Shown here: positions 51,071 to 57,948 of the stretch, piece by piece
Layout of the letters: every line of letters begins with the position of its first letter
How positions within the stretch are numbered: the stretch's first letter is position 1
Assembly: GCF_003287285.1 (NCBI RefSeq)
Contig: NZ_QMIG01000022.1
Span: 1 to 64,000 of the forward strand
DNA from: Phytoactinopolyspora halophila
GTDB taxonomy: Bacteria; Actinomycetota; Actinomycetes; Jiangellales; Jiangellaceae
Direction: 5' to 3'
DNA length: 64,000 nucleotides
Notes under the pieces: model-generated
The model's input: only the letters and a program-made list of their open reading frames with translations
Told to the model about the DNA's origin: nothing
Databases searched by the model: none
Position numbers and translations under genes: made by a program

Positions 51071-51353
51071 GTGTGTTGCTCCTTTCTTTTCGCAGCTTCC
51101 GTCGTTCTCGTTCCGTCGTGCCGCCCCATACGCCATATCGTTCGTCATTTTCCAAGGCATATTCGAGGCATTCAGGCACGACTTCACATTGTTGGCAGAT
51201 TGATTTGGCAGGTCGATTGCTCTCGCCTTTTTCGACAAACCACAACTCAGGATCCACTTGCGCGCACAAAGCCCGCTCCGTCCATTCTGGCGGAGCGGGC
51301 AATAGCGACTTTCCACTCACCCCGGCCACCCGGGGCGCTCGCTTAATCAGCAT
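51063..51353 (-). CDS. Phage WhiB family Fe-S transcription factor
   Basis: 96 residues from ATG 51,353. WhiB signature: RALCAQVDPELWF, C-Q-Q-C-E-V-V-P-E-C, GVWGGTTERERR. The four cysteines bind a 4Fe-4S cluster and the G-V-W-G-G turn contacts sigma factor region 4. Phage WhiBs (e.g. TM4 WhiB) can block host WhiB2 and exclude superinfection, so a lysogen or takeover role is plausible. Confidence 0.93.
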   Translation of the reverse strand: MLIKRAPRVAGVSGKSLLPAPPEWTERALCAQVDPELWFVEKGESNRPAKSICQQCEVVPECLEYALENDERYGVWGGTTERERRKLRKERSNTRE

Positions 51354-51747
51354 ATGCCTCCGATTGTTCCTTAATGATGCGGATAGCATGATCCAAAATG
51401 GTGTCGTATGTAGGACATCCGCAACAGTCGTATCCCCCGGACATGCCACTTGTTTTGATAAGTGGCCGGATTTCCGCCTCAACCTGAGCTGCGATCTCCT
51501 CACACTTGCGGACCTCGTCGAGCTGCTCGATGCGAGCAAGTCTTTTGTTCAGGTCGACGAGGCGGGGCACTAGTTCGAGCTGACTTCGCAATCTGCGAAC
51601 CTCGGCCAGTAAGCGGGGGGCAAGTTCGACCGCAAGGTTCGTAAGTTGAGATTTAGTTGGCTCGCCTGCCTCAAATGGCTCGGGGCCAGCGTTAGCGATA
51701 AGCTGCTCCAGCTCGGTCAGGCGCTCGTCGCTCATGGGCTCGCTCAT
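51343..51747 (-). CDS. Phage protein with coiled coil and Cys cluster
   Basis: 134 residues from ATG 51,747. Helical body (LLAEVRRLRSQLELVPRLVD) and a C-terminal GYDCCGCPTYD motif. Overlaps WhiB by 11 bp. Unrecognised. Confidence 0.65.
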   Translation of the reverse strand: MSEPMSDERLTELEQLIANAGPEPFEAGEPTKSQLTNLAVELAPRLLAEVRRLRSQLELVPRLVDLNKRLARIEQLDEVRKCEEIAAQVEAEIRPLIKTSGMSGGYDCCGCPTYDTILDHAIRIIKEQSEAYAD

Positions 51748-52268
51748 CTCGCGCCTTCCCGCAGCCAGCGCGCAAGACGGGCGCATCCAGAGGCGTCTAG
51801 AAGCACTCCCGCCCTTCTCGTGATGTCTCGCTCGACCAGATCAGCAATTCGCTCGCGTTCTTCGGCCCGGATCTTCTTGGCAGCCTCCTCGGTGAGGAGG
51901 GGGTCTGGTTGGAAGTCGACAATTTCCTCATGGGACACCTGGCAAAAATAACCCGCTTCGTCGACGTACACGACGTCCTCCACACCGACGATCGCCGGTC
52001 GCCCCCTCTCATCGATGCCCAGCAGCGTCACGGTTCCCTTGGTCCCTGGAGGGGGTGGTTCGGGAGGGCGACTGTCAACGTCAACATAAATGTAGGAGCT
52101 GTCCCATCGAGCCACAACGAGGCCCTTCTCGCTATACCACAGAACGTTGCTTTTTTTGCGAGCAACCCCTTTCGTCCAAATGTCCGCCACCCTGGCCCGG
52201 ACAAGGTCGCCTTTGCGTATTTCGCTGAAATCAACCGGCTTCCAGTTCTCCCAATTATCGTTTCGCAC
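51744..52268 (-). CDS. Phage protein of unknown function
   Basis: 174 residues: SH3-like strand-rich first half (KGDLVRARVADIWTKGVARK), Pro-rich centre, VTLLGIDERGRPAIVGVEDVVYVDEAGYFCQ, then a helical C-terminus (RIADLVERDITRRAGVLLD). Unrecognised. Confidence 0.65.
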   Translation of the reverse strand: MRNDNWENWKPVDFSEIRKGDLVRARVADIWTKGVARKKSNVLWYSEKGLVVARWDSSYIYVDVDSRPPEPPPPGTKGTVTLLGIDERGRPAIVGVEDVVYVDEAGYFCQVSHEEIVDFQPDPLLTEEAAKKIRAEERERIADLVERDITRRAGVLLDASGCARLARWLREGAR

Positions 52269-52479
52269 GTCTGCTCCTTTTCATTACTTGTGTGCATGTC
52301 CGCTTGCGCGGAAATGTCATTTGAACCGGGCGCCGCCCAGGCGGCGCCCATTCCTTGATTACAGGTTGCGGATGCTGTGTCAGCTCATCGTCGTACGACT
52401 TGCGCAGAAAATAACCCACGATCACGCACCCGACAGCCACGATCAGCAACACAGCGACTTCTAGGGCAACGAGATTCAT
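52255..52479 (-). CDS. Small phage membrane protein
   Basis: 74 residues with one membrane helix at the N-terminus (LVALEVAVLLIVAVGCVIVGY) and a basic cytoplasmic tail. Overlaps neighbours. Unrecognised. Confidence 0.65.
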   Translation of the reverse strand: MNLVALEVAVLLIVAVGCVIVGYFLRKSYDDELTQHPQPVIKEWAPPGRRPVQMTFPRKRTCTQVMKRSRRAKR

Positions 52480-52631
52480 TCCTGCCCTCGCGCCCGTCTA
52501 GCCAGAATCCTCTTGGCTTCACGAAGCGCACCATCAGCTTCCTTGGTGGCGCTTCGTGCTTTTTCGAGTAGTTGGACAACTGGATCTTTCAGGTGGATAT
52601 AGTCGTCACTCTGACCCCACTGATTCGCCAT
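52476..52631 (-). CDS. Small phage protein of unknown function
   Basis: 51 residues from ATG 52,631, with GAGGAAG upstream. Helical (VVQLLEKARSATKEADGALR). Unrecognised. Confidence 0.55.
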   Translation of the reverse strand: MANQWGQSDDYIHLKDPVVQLLEKARSATKEADGALREAKRILARRARGQE

Positions 52632-52641
52632 TCTTCCTCTC

Positions 52642-52737
52642 CTACCCGGCCCACCATGGGCCGATTGGCAACATATAACCAACAAAAAACGCCGCCCCCG
52701 AAAGGGCGGCGGTCCAGATTTTCTCTCGTTCAGTCAT
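52642..52737 (-). CDS. Tiny membrane ORF overlapping a terminator-like hairpin
   Basis: 31 codons (REKIWTAALSGAAFFVGYML core), ATG coupled to the previous stop (TGATG). The AALSGAAFF codons form a perfect CGCCGCCC / GGGCGGCG hairpin followed by T6 at 52,690-52,711, a classic intrinsic terminator inside the ORF. Confidence 0.45.
   Translation of the reverse strand: MTEREKIWTAALSGAAFFVGYMLPIGPWWAG
52684..52711 (-). terminator. Intrinsic terminator/attenuator inside small ORF
   Basis: Reverse-strand stem CGCCGCCC, TTTCGG loop, GGGCGGCG, followed by TTTTTT. It could attenuate the leftward operon depending on translation of the overlapping ORF. Confidence 0.6.
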
Positions 52738-52838
52738 CACCATCCTTCTTTTCGTTCCTCTGGTATTGAAAGATCTGGTTTGTGGTTGTGAGTTTCGTCG
52801 TGGCAATAGTCGACGTGCCACGTCTCCGGGTCACACAT
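52737..52838 (-). CDS. Tiny His-rich phage protein
   Basis: 33 codons from ATG 52,838 (AAGGGG upstream): MCDPETWHVDYCHDETHNHK then an acidic tail. Clustered His/Cys could bind metal. Ends TGATG on the next ORF. Unrecognised. Confidence 0.45.
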   Translation of the reverse strand: MCDPETWHVDYCHDETHNHKPDLSIPEERKEGW

Positions 52839-52965
52839 ACAGAACCCCTTGTGAAAGGTGTGTGGGTACATTCAGAATCGAGTGGAATGCCTCCCCCGGG
52901 GGTCGCCACCAGGGAAGGGGGTTGGGGGATGCCTGCACCCCTCGCACACGCCCTTTGGCGCGGCA

Positions 52966-53119
52966 TAAAAAACGGCAACCGAAGAAGGAACCTCGGTTGC
53001 CGTTTAATGAAGGGCTCCCCGCCCGAGGGCGGGGAGCGGCATTTTCTGGAGGCACGAACGGCCAGAGTACCTTGACCATGCCTCAATGAAGGGGCATCGC
53101 CACCAATGACGATGCCGAC
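52966..53119 (-). ncRNA. Candidate phage small RNA with own promoter and terminator
   Basis: From the promoter at 53,126-53,154 a transcript of about 150 nt would start near 53,119 and end at an intrinsic terminator (stem AACGGCAACCGA / TCGGTTGCCGTT plus T-run, 52,971-53,004). It has two further hairpins: GGCATCG/CGATGCC (53,093-53,116) and an 11-bp GCTCCCCGCCC/GGGCGGGGAGC (53,014-53,037). No ORF with an RBS fits inside it. Confidence 0.55.
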
Positions 53120-53125
53120 ATAGCT

Positions 53126-53154
53126 AAAATACGACAGTTTCGTGGCGTTGTCAA
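53126..53154 (-). promoter_or_regulatory. Strong leftward promoter
   Basis: Reverse strand TTGACA (53,154-53,149), 17 bp, TATTTT (53,131-53,126): near-consensus. It drives the candidate small RNA and possibly, by readthrough, the WhiB-containing operon. Confidence 0.6.
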
Positions 53155-53182
53155 CGCTTGGCAACCGGGGCAAATGCACTTA
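53155..53182 (+). promoter_or_regulatory. Rightward promoter
   Basis: TTGGCA, 17-bp spacer, TAAGCT, in front of the rightward gene at 53,243. Divergent from the TTGACA promoter. Coordinates accurate to a few bases. Confidence 0.4.
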
Positions 53183-53242
53183 AGCTATCATCAGCCCAGG
53201 TGAAGCCCCACTCGTCTCAGGCCGCATATTTTCGGAGGCAGG

Positions 53243-53635
53243 ATGCCACCACAGCCCCCCGCACAACATGGCACACCGTCTCGGTGGAGGAGGGGGTGTG
53301 CCTGCTCCGCCTGCCGCCAGGCGCACATCGATGACGTCCGACAATGGCGTCGCCAGATCTCAATCGCCGCTATCGCCGAATGGGACAACCATATCATCGA
53401 GAACTTGCGGGCTGGCCAATCTATGAGCGACGCGACTCCTCCCCACATCACGCCAGCGGCGGTTTATGGCCGCATGAGGTGGGATGAGTCATTCGGCGTT
53501 CTCATTGACGCGGCCATGATGGAGGGCCGTCGCAAAGACATCTTACACGGCACGTCAATGGCGTACAGGTGGTTTCGATGTCGTTGCCCAGAATGCAGGG
53601 CAAGTAAACGTCGCAATCGATCACTGCGAAAATAG
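53243..53635 (+). CDS. Phage protein with duplicated HGT-x-x-R-C-x-C-x-x-C motif
   Basis: 130 residues. HGTPSRWRRGCACSACRQAH near the start and HGTSMAYRWFRCRCPECRAS near the end are two copies of the Cys motif widespread in actinobacterial and actinophage small proteins; a helical region lies between. Only rightward gene in this block. Possibly zinc- and DNA-binding. Confidence 0.65.
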   Translation: MPPQPPAQHGTPSRWRRGCACSACRQAHIDDVRQWRRQISIAAIAEWDNHIIENLRAGQSMSDATPPHITPAAVYGRMRWDESFGVLIDAAMMEGRRKDILHGTSMAYRWFRCRCPECRASKRRNRSLRK

Positions 53636-53714
53636 CCGCAGCCGGAAGAAGGGGGTCAAAAACCGGCTGCGGCCTAGGTGGCACTGTCCGGGGGGTGGGA
53701 TTCCGGATAGTGCC
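53636..53714. terminator. Two adjacent hairpins between convergent genes
   Basis: Stem CCGCAGCCGG / CCGGCTGCGG (53,636-53,672) and stem GGCACTGTCCGG / CCGGATAGTGCC (53,680-53,714, one mismatch). They close the rightward gene and the leftward operon. Confidence 0.6.
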
Positions 53715-53752
53715 GGAACAAGGGGAAACCTTGCTGACGCGATTCTAGCCGA

Positions 53753-54076
53753 TCAGTCTTCCAGAAACCAGGGGTCGTCTGGTTGAACCACGAACACCGG
53801 CATATCGCTACGAGCGACGTCAACGATTACACCGTATCCACGTGCATAAGTGCGGCTAGTAAACCCAGCAGGGTCGCCATAGCCGCCCCCGGTAGGCCCG
53901 ATATCGATTAGGTGCTCAGGGACATCGACGTAGTAAAGACATTTGGTGCCAGTGTGGTCCACTTCTTCAATCTCCCAGATTGACACGCGATCACCAGGAT
54001 TGAAATCAGGTACTGACCACTTGGGACCGGAGGTGCGATCCATGTTCTGCGGCATTGCGGTCAGGGTTGCTTCCAT
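53753..54076 (-). CDS. Small phage protein of unknown function
   Basis: 107 residues from ATG 54,076 (AGGAGG upstream): beta-rich, VPDFNPGDRVSIWEIEEVDHTGTKCLYYVDVP. Last gene of the stem-loop-separated leftward operon. Unrecognised. Confidence 0.65.
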   Translation of the reverse strand: MEATLTAMPQNMDRTSGPKWSVPDFNPGDRVSIWEIEEVDHTGTKCLYYVDVPEHLIDIGPTGGGYGDPAGFTSRTYARGYGVIVDVARSDMPVFVVQPDDPWFLED

Positions 54077-54101
54077 AGAAGCCTCCTTTCTTTTGTCTGA
54101 C

Positions 54102-54147
54102 GTTCGGGGCAACGGTCGTCCTTCGATGGACGACCGTTGCCCCGAAC
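54102..54147. repeat. Intercistronic 20-bp perfect hairpin
   Basis: Arms of 20 bp (GTTCGGGGCAACGG...) with a 6-nt loop, 1 bp from the stop of the upstream gene and before the next RBS. No T-run. Same position in the operon as elements A-G. Confidence 0.75.
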
Positions 54148-54148
54148 A

Positions 54149-54715
54149 TTAGGAGATGCGCGCCAGGCTGCGCGCACCGACGACGTTCCCTTGGTCGTCC
54201 CGAATGAGCTCGGCTGGGACGACGAGATCACGTCGTTCAGGGAGGGCCATAGCGACCGGGCGTGACACGATCAGGTATACGCCCTCAGAGGGGGCCGGGA
54301 GGTTCTGAATTTCTTCGGCCTTCTCCTCTTTCATGTGGGTGAATAGTCCGCCAGAAAAACGGACGTATTCGGATGTTTCCACGACGTCCATGCTGATCCG
54401 GGCCGGGTGAGGCTCGGGATCAATAGTGAACAACGCGATTTCATCGTATGGGTCGACGAGGAACAACTTGACTCCATGCGGCGTCAGGTTGCGCACCTGG
54501 TTCGGTCGAGTCACGGTGACCTTCCACCGTGACAGATCTTCGTCATAGTCCACCCACATGGGCAGACCCGTTATGTCGTACATGACAGGTCTGTCGGCCT
54601 CTTCAGTGCAGATCCAGCCATGCCAATAGCCGATTGGCTGGACCTGGTGTCCCCAACGTCCCTCGGTGTCAAGAGTGTTAGAGACAATGGTCATTCGTTT
54701 CTGTGTAGTCCACAT
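54149..54715 (-). CDS. Phage protein of unknown function
   Basis: 188 residues from ATG 54,715 (AGGAGG upstream). Beta-rich with DRPVMYDITGLPMWVDYDED and SEGVYLIVSRPVAMALPERRDLVVP. Flanked by structured intercistronic elements on both sides. Unrecognised. Confidence 0.65.
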   Translation of the reverse strand: MWTTQKRMTIVSNTLDTEGRWGHQVQPIGYWHGWICTEEADRPVMYDITGLPMWVDYDEDLSRWKVTVTRPNQVRNLTPHGVKLFLVDPYDEIALFTIDPEPHPARISMDVVETSEYVRFSGGLFTHMKEEKAEEIQNLPAPSEGVYLIVSRPVAMALPERRDLVVPAELIRDDQGNVVGARSLARIS

Positions 54716-54744
54716 TTGGACCTCCTTAGATTGGTCTGCTTTAC

Positions 54745-54787
54745 GTGCCCGCCAGGGACTCGCACCCTGGTGTGTGCTGCTCGGGCA
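54745..54787 (-). other. tRNA acceptor/T-arm-like mini-helix in leader
   Basis: Reverse strand: TGCCCGA ... CAGGG-TGCGAGT-CCCTG-GCGGGCA. T-loop TGCGAGT differs from TTCGAGT by one base, the T-stem is 5 bp, and acceptor-like strands pair over 6 of 7 positions. D and anticodon arms are missing (11-nt linker). Either a truncated tRNA or one more nested hairpin of this operon. Confidence 0.4.
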
Positions 54788-54795
54788 TAGGTGGT

Positions 54796-55071
54796 TCATT
54801 CGGTCTGCTCGGGGAGCCCGCGAAGACCGAATGAATCGCGCAGGTACGCCACCAGATTCTCCACAGCGTATGGCTCTTCGGCCCGTGGATGGGGAACGAT
54901 GAAACGCTCGTCTTCATCGTCGCCACCGACGCCGACGCCGACCGTGACGACGCCATCGGTAACCACGGCCGGCCATGTGGACCAGCCGGGAGTCTCTAGC
55001 CCGTCAGCGATCATGTCGGGATTGATGCCCTCATCGACCAGGGCTGCGCGCACTTGTTGAAATCGAGTCAT
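54796..55071 (-). CDS. Small phage protein of unknown function
   Basis: 91 residues; RFQQVRAALVDEGINPDMIAD helix, Gly/Val-rich VTVGVGVGGDDEDERFIVPH centre. GGAGGA upstream. Unrecognised. Confidence 0.6.
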   Translation of the reverse strand: MTRFQQVRAALVDEGINPDMIADGLETPGWSTWPAVVTDGVVTVGVGVGGDDEDERFIVPHPRAEEPYAVENLVAYLRDSFGLRGLPEQTE

Positions 55072-55107
55072 GGTCCTCCTCCTTCACTTTGCTTATTACG
55101 TCTTGGC

Positions 55108-55152
55108 GAACAGCGTGACGGCCGTCCCAGGCGGACGGCCGTCACGCTGTTC
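55108..55152. repeat. Intercistronic 20-bp perfect hairpin
   Basis: Perfect arms of 20 bp (GAACAGCGTGACGG...), 5-nt loop, directly after the TAA of the upstream gene. No T-run. Confidence 0.75.
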
Positions 55153-55153
55153 G

Positions 55154-55453
55154 TTAGGCGCGCTTATTTGTCACAACTCGGGCATAGACACCCGAGTCCT
55201 GGTCCCAGTCCCAGGCGGATATGCGGCGCCATCCGTGCTCAGCGAGCACTTCGTCGGCGGCGTCCTCCACGAGGTCCGATTTGTCCGGATCATCGATACG
55301 CACTGGCAGTTCGGTCGCGGCCATGGCTGCCGTCAGGCCATATCCGCCGTCAGGGTCATCCTGGGTGACCTGGATGTCGCAGTGCTCGCCATGTACCGTG
55401 TCGGCGAGGAGGCCGATGCTGGCTGTATATGTTGCACCCTCGATTGTTTTCAT
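55154..55453 (-). CDS. Small phage protein of unknown function
   Basis: 99 residues, alpha/beta (TYTASIGLLADTVHGEHCDI; DLVEDAADEVLAEHGWRRIS). Stop adjoins the hairpin. Unrecognised. Confidence 0.6.
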   Translation of the reverse strand: MKTIEGATYTASIGLLADTVHGEHCDIQVTQDDPDGGYGLTAAMAATELPVRIDDPDKSDLVEDAADEVLAEHGWRRISAWDWDQDSGVYARVVTNKRA

Positions 55454-55470
55454 AGAACTTCCTTTGTTTA

Positions 55471-55695
55471 TCAGGGTTCGTTCTTGACGGGTGTAATATG
55501 TACGATTCGTCCACGTCCGTCATATTCGACGTGCAGAGGTACGCCTTGGTACTCAGAGTTGGTGAACCAGTACACTAGCGCCGCGTCCGGCGCCGTGGTG
55601 GCACTTGTGCCGTCTGTAAAACCCACGCGGTAGCGTGGGTTCCCGTTTGTGCTGTTCTTCAACCGTTCCAGATAGTCAATGGTTTTTGTCTCCAT
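55471..55695 (-). CDS. Small phage protein of unknown function
   Basis: 74 residues; RYRVGFTDGTSATTAPDAAL then VEYDGRGRIVHITPV. Only 5 bp from the upstream gene, no hairpin between. Unrecognised. Confidence 0.6.
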   Translation of the reverse strand: METKTIDYLERLKNSTNGNPRYRVGFTDGTSATTAPDAALVYWFTNSEYQGVPLHVEYDGRGRIVHITPVKNEP

Positions 55696-55700
55696 GATGA

Positions 55701-55943
55701 TTACTCCACTTCTGCGGTCGGATCGTTCTCGAACATCTGGCCGTTTTCCTCAAGCTCGGAGAGCCAATCAGCGAAGCCAACGCGATACGCAGTTGGATCC
55801 ACTTCCCGCAAAACGCGAGAGGCGGCATATTCCAGCTCCCCAAGCCTGACGGTTCCGTGGTTCTCGTCGAGCATTTTTTCGTATTGTTCTTCAAGCTTGT
55901 GTTCCTGAATCTCGTTGCCGTCGGCATCGTAGTAGGTTGTCAT
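55701..55943 (-). CDS. Small phage protein of unknown function
   Basis: 80 residues from ATG 55,943: acidic, MTTYYDADGNEIQEHKLEEQ, AYRVGFADWLSELEENGQ. Unrecognised. Confidence 0.6.
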   Translation of the reverse strand: MTTYYDADGNEIQEHKLEEQYEKMLDENHGTVRLGELEYAASRVLREVDPTAYRVGFADWLSELEENGQMFENDPTAEVE

Positions 55944-55992
55944 GGTGCTATCCTTCCATGGAGTACGGACACTTGGTATGCTGTTACAACCT

Positions 55993-56066
55993 GGCACGGG
56001 TGACAAGAGGCCATACGCTCGGGAGGGCGGAGGCCTGGCGATCGTTCCTGCGATGCCACCCGTGCC
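55993..56066 (-). other. Three-way-junction-like structured leader
   Basis: 74-nt element closed by GGCACGGGTG / CACCCGTGCC (10 bp). Inside are two possible stems: GGC-ATCG / CGAT-GCC and AGGCC / GGCCT. It precedes the gene starting at 55,943 in the leftward mRNA. A 41-codon reading frame also crosses it but has no clear RBS. Confidence 0.4.
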
Positions 56067-56133
56067 AGCTTCTGAGGTACAGCCCTCGACATGCCCAGAG
56101 TCTAGTCATGAACGTGCCGAGGGGGAATGGGGA

Positions 56134-56173
56134 GAGACGACACCCTCACCCCCGTTCGAGAGGGTGTCGTCTC
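56134..56173. repeat. Intercistronic 14-bp perfect hairpin
   Basis: Arms GAGACGACACCCTC / GAGGGTGTCGTCTC with a 12-nt loop, just after the stop of the small gene at 56,177. Confidence 0.7.
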
Positions 56174-56176
56174 GGA

Positions 56177-56332
56177 TTAGGCCAGCATGCACCGCGTAGC
56201 AGTGACTATCCAGTAGTCGCCACACGTGCAGCGTGGCTTGCGTCCGACTTTCCAGTCCTGAGTGGTGAGTCGGACCACGGAGAACGTGAAGCCATCTTCT
56301 AGGCGACGACGTACCGCACTAAGTGCGACCAT
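56177..56332 (-). CDS. Small phage protein with C-x-C-G motif
   Basis: 51 codons from ATG 56,332: ALSAVRRRLEDGFTFSVVRL, then KPRCTCGDYWIVTATRC. Fits the style of neighbours, but the RBS is poor; a better RBS lies further upstream before an ATG in another frame, so a frameshift or alternative start is possible. Confidence 0.4.
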   Translation of the reverse strand: MVALSAVRRRLEDGFTFSVVRLTTQDWKVGRKPRCTCGDYWIVTATRCMLA

Positions 56333-56402
56333 GTCGCCACGCCAGGAGGCAAGAGTGTGGGCATGATGTGTCCTTTCGGGGTCTATGTGACGCGCGCCTG
56401 GT

Positions 56403-56690
56403 CTAGCGGACTGTCTCCTGAGTGATCGGGATCGTGAATTCTATGGTTTTAACCACCCCGCTGCCCGTGATAGCGACTCCAGGGGTGGAGTCACTCATGT
56501 AGTCACGCGGGATTCCCGCGTGACGCATGGCGTTGCGCACGCGGATGTTTGCTTTGGGGTCAGTGAGCGCGAGACGCGCCACCGTGTCCCATGAAGGGCG
56601 TGGTGTGACAATGTGGCGCGGCGTGATCTCCGGCACGCGGTATTCGCCGTCGCCGTCACGCTTGACACGAAAGCGAAAAGTGATGTTCAT
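56403..56690 (-). CDS. Small phage protein of unknown function
   Basis: 95 residues from ATG 56,690: NITFRFRVKRDGDGEYRVPE then a helix and GVVKTIEFTIPITQ. Preceded by element G. Unrecognised. Confidence 0.6.
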   Translation of the reverse strand: MNITFRFRVKRDGDGEYRVPEITPRHIVTPRPSWDTVARLALTDPKANIRVRNAMRHAGIPRDYMSDSTPGVAITGSGVVKTIEFTIPITQETVR

Positions 56691-56731
56691 AGTCACATCT
56701 TCCTTTCCTTGATGTGTCCCTTCTGGGTTGG

Positions 56732-56789
56732 CTAGTAGGCCAAGAAAGGCCACGCACTCAAAAGTGCGTGGCCTAACCAAGCTCACTAG
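56732..56789 (-). repeat. Intercistronic stem-loop element G
   Basis: Outer CTAGT/ACTAG, inner perfect 11-bp stem GGCCACGCACT / AGTGCGTGGCC. Contains the stop codon of the upstream gene (56,786-56,788). Confidence 0.8.
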
Positions 56790-57007
56790 TTGTCGCGTCG
56801 GCCGAGCCCTTCACGAGCTATGACGACCATTTGGTGATCGTCGGATAGTGCCGAGTCTGTGTGAGAGTACAGCGCGCCCATTTGTGCGATAATGGCATCT
56901 GCCTTAGCCGCCATATTCCAGCGACCAATTACGGGGTCACCTTCAACGGTGATGCGATAAGCGGGCGTGCCGTCGAACATGGTTGTTATCTCAACGTATG
57001 TGCGCAT
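56786..57007 (-). CDS. Small phage protein of unknown function
   Basis: 73 residues, RTYVEITTMFDGTPAYRITV start, helical centre (WNMAAKADAIIAQMGALY). TAG stop lies in element G. RBS AGGGGAAA. Unrecognised. Confidence 0.6.
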   Translation of the reverse strand: MRTYVEITTMFDGTPAYRITVEGDPVIGRWNMAAKADAIIAQMGALYSHTDSALSDDHQMVVIAREGLGRRDN

Positions 57008-57027
57008 GGTTTCCCCTTTTTGTGCCG

Positions 57028-57258
57028 TTAGCGCAATTCAAAAACTTCCGTCTTCAGTACCTCCCATTTGGAGGCAATATCGGGATTTAGGATGCTTGCA
57101 GGATGAAGGTCGTCGAAATGTTCACTACATGCGTACGCGTCCACGTATTCGGTTTCTGTCATGGGCTGCGTGGGCGTGCTGCCTGGTAGATCACGACCAA
57201 TCGTGATCTGGACGTAGTAATTTGCGCGGTTTGGGATACCGCAAGTGCAAGTGTGCAT
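57028..57258 (-). CDS. Small phage protein with Cys/His sites
   Basis: 76 residues from ATG 57,258: M-H-T-C-T-C-G-I-P start and A-C-S-E-H-F, a possible zinc site. Preceded by element A; no element separates it from the next gene. Unrecognised. Confidence 0.6.
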   Translation of the reverse strand: MHTCTCGIPNRANYYVQITIGRDLPGSTPTQPMTETEYVDAYACSEHFDDLHPASILNPDIASKWEVLKTEVFELR

Positions 57259-57277
57259 GGTTTCCCCTCTCTCGTGC

Positions 57278-57338
57278 CTAGCGGACATGGCAAGGGTCCG
57301 ACCCCCGAAAAGGGTCGGACCCTCACTGCGAGCGCTAG
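57278..57338 (-). repeat. Intercistronic stem-loop element A
   Basis: Outer CTAGCG/CGCTAG, conserved ACATGGCA side, inner perfect 11-bp stem GGGTCCGACCC / GGGTCGGACCC. The TAG of the upstream gene is in the outer stem. Confidence 0.85.
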
Positions 57339-57544
57339 AAACTGGAGCTGGGCACAAGCACGCGATTGACAACGTGCTTTCCGTACTTGTCTTCTCGCAA
57401 AATCATGATCGTGCGGTTGGGTGGGCGGAAGGTTGTATCGTGCTCCACCTGCCAGGTGTTCCCGCCCAGCTGACGCGCCAGACCGGAAAGTGTGCGGAAG
57501 CGAAAGTGTCGAATGTGACCGTGGTTTGTGCGCGCTGTCTTCAT
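57335..57544 (-). CDS. Small basic phage protein
   Basis: 69 residues, basic (KTARTNHGHIRHFRFRTLSG). Stop inside element A, RBS GGAGGA following element B. Unrecognised. Confidence 0.6.
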   Translation of the reverse strand: MKTARTNHGHIRHFRFRTLSGLARQLGGNTWQVEHDTTFRPPNRTIMILREDKYGKHVVNRVLVPSSSF

Positions 57545-57566
57545 GGTTCCTCCTTACTTGGTGCTT

Positions 57567-57618
57567 CTAGCTGGCCACGGCAGCACACACCGAAGGTGTG
57601 CGCCACTGAAACCGCTAA
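57567..57618 (-). repeat. Intercistronic stem-loop element B
   Basis: Outer TAGC/GCTA, conserved CACGGCA / CACTGAA flanks, inner 9-bp stem GCACACACC / GGTGTGCGC with one mismatch. Contains the upstream stop codon. Confidence 0.75.
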
Positions 57619-57926
57619 AAGCGCCAATTCTTGACGGGCAGGACCACGAGTGTGTGGTCGTGCCCGTACACCTGTACATGCTCGTGACAGGCGGGGAGCG
57701 CCTGTCCGTTGTCGATCATGTACCCGGCTCTCTCGGTGCACCATATGCACCGAGAATCTTCCGGCACTGATGCGACATAGTCGGCGCGGTAATCTCGGTA
57801 CGCGCGCCACCGCGCGTCGTTGTGGTTGATCCCACGGACGACAGCGGGTATGCGGCGTCCGTTTCTCGTGATCATGAATCCTGATTCGTACTCGAACTTC
57901 AAGTCGGATAGCGTCACTGTCTTCAT
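57615..57926 (-). CDS. Small phage protein with Cys pair
   Basis: 103 residues from ATG 57,926: KFEYESGFMITRNGRRIPAV, then CIWCTERAGYM and ACHEHVQVYGHDH, a likely zinc-binding C-x-x-C...C-H-x-H set. Stop inside element B. Unrecognised. Confidence 0.65.
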   Translation of the reverse strand: MKTVTLSDLKFEYESGFMITRNGRRIPAVVRGINHNDARWRAYRDYRADYVASVPEDSRCIWCTERAGYMIDNGQALPACHEHVQVYGHDHTLVVLPVKNWRF

Positions 57927-57948
57927 GACTCCTCCTTTGGTGTTGCGC

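Noticed and set aside
54745-54787. Functional tRNA gene
   Set aside because: D and anticodon arms are absent; reported only as a tRNA-like mini-helix.
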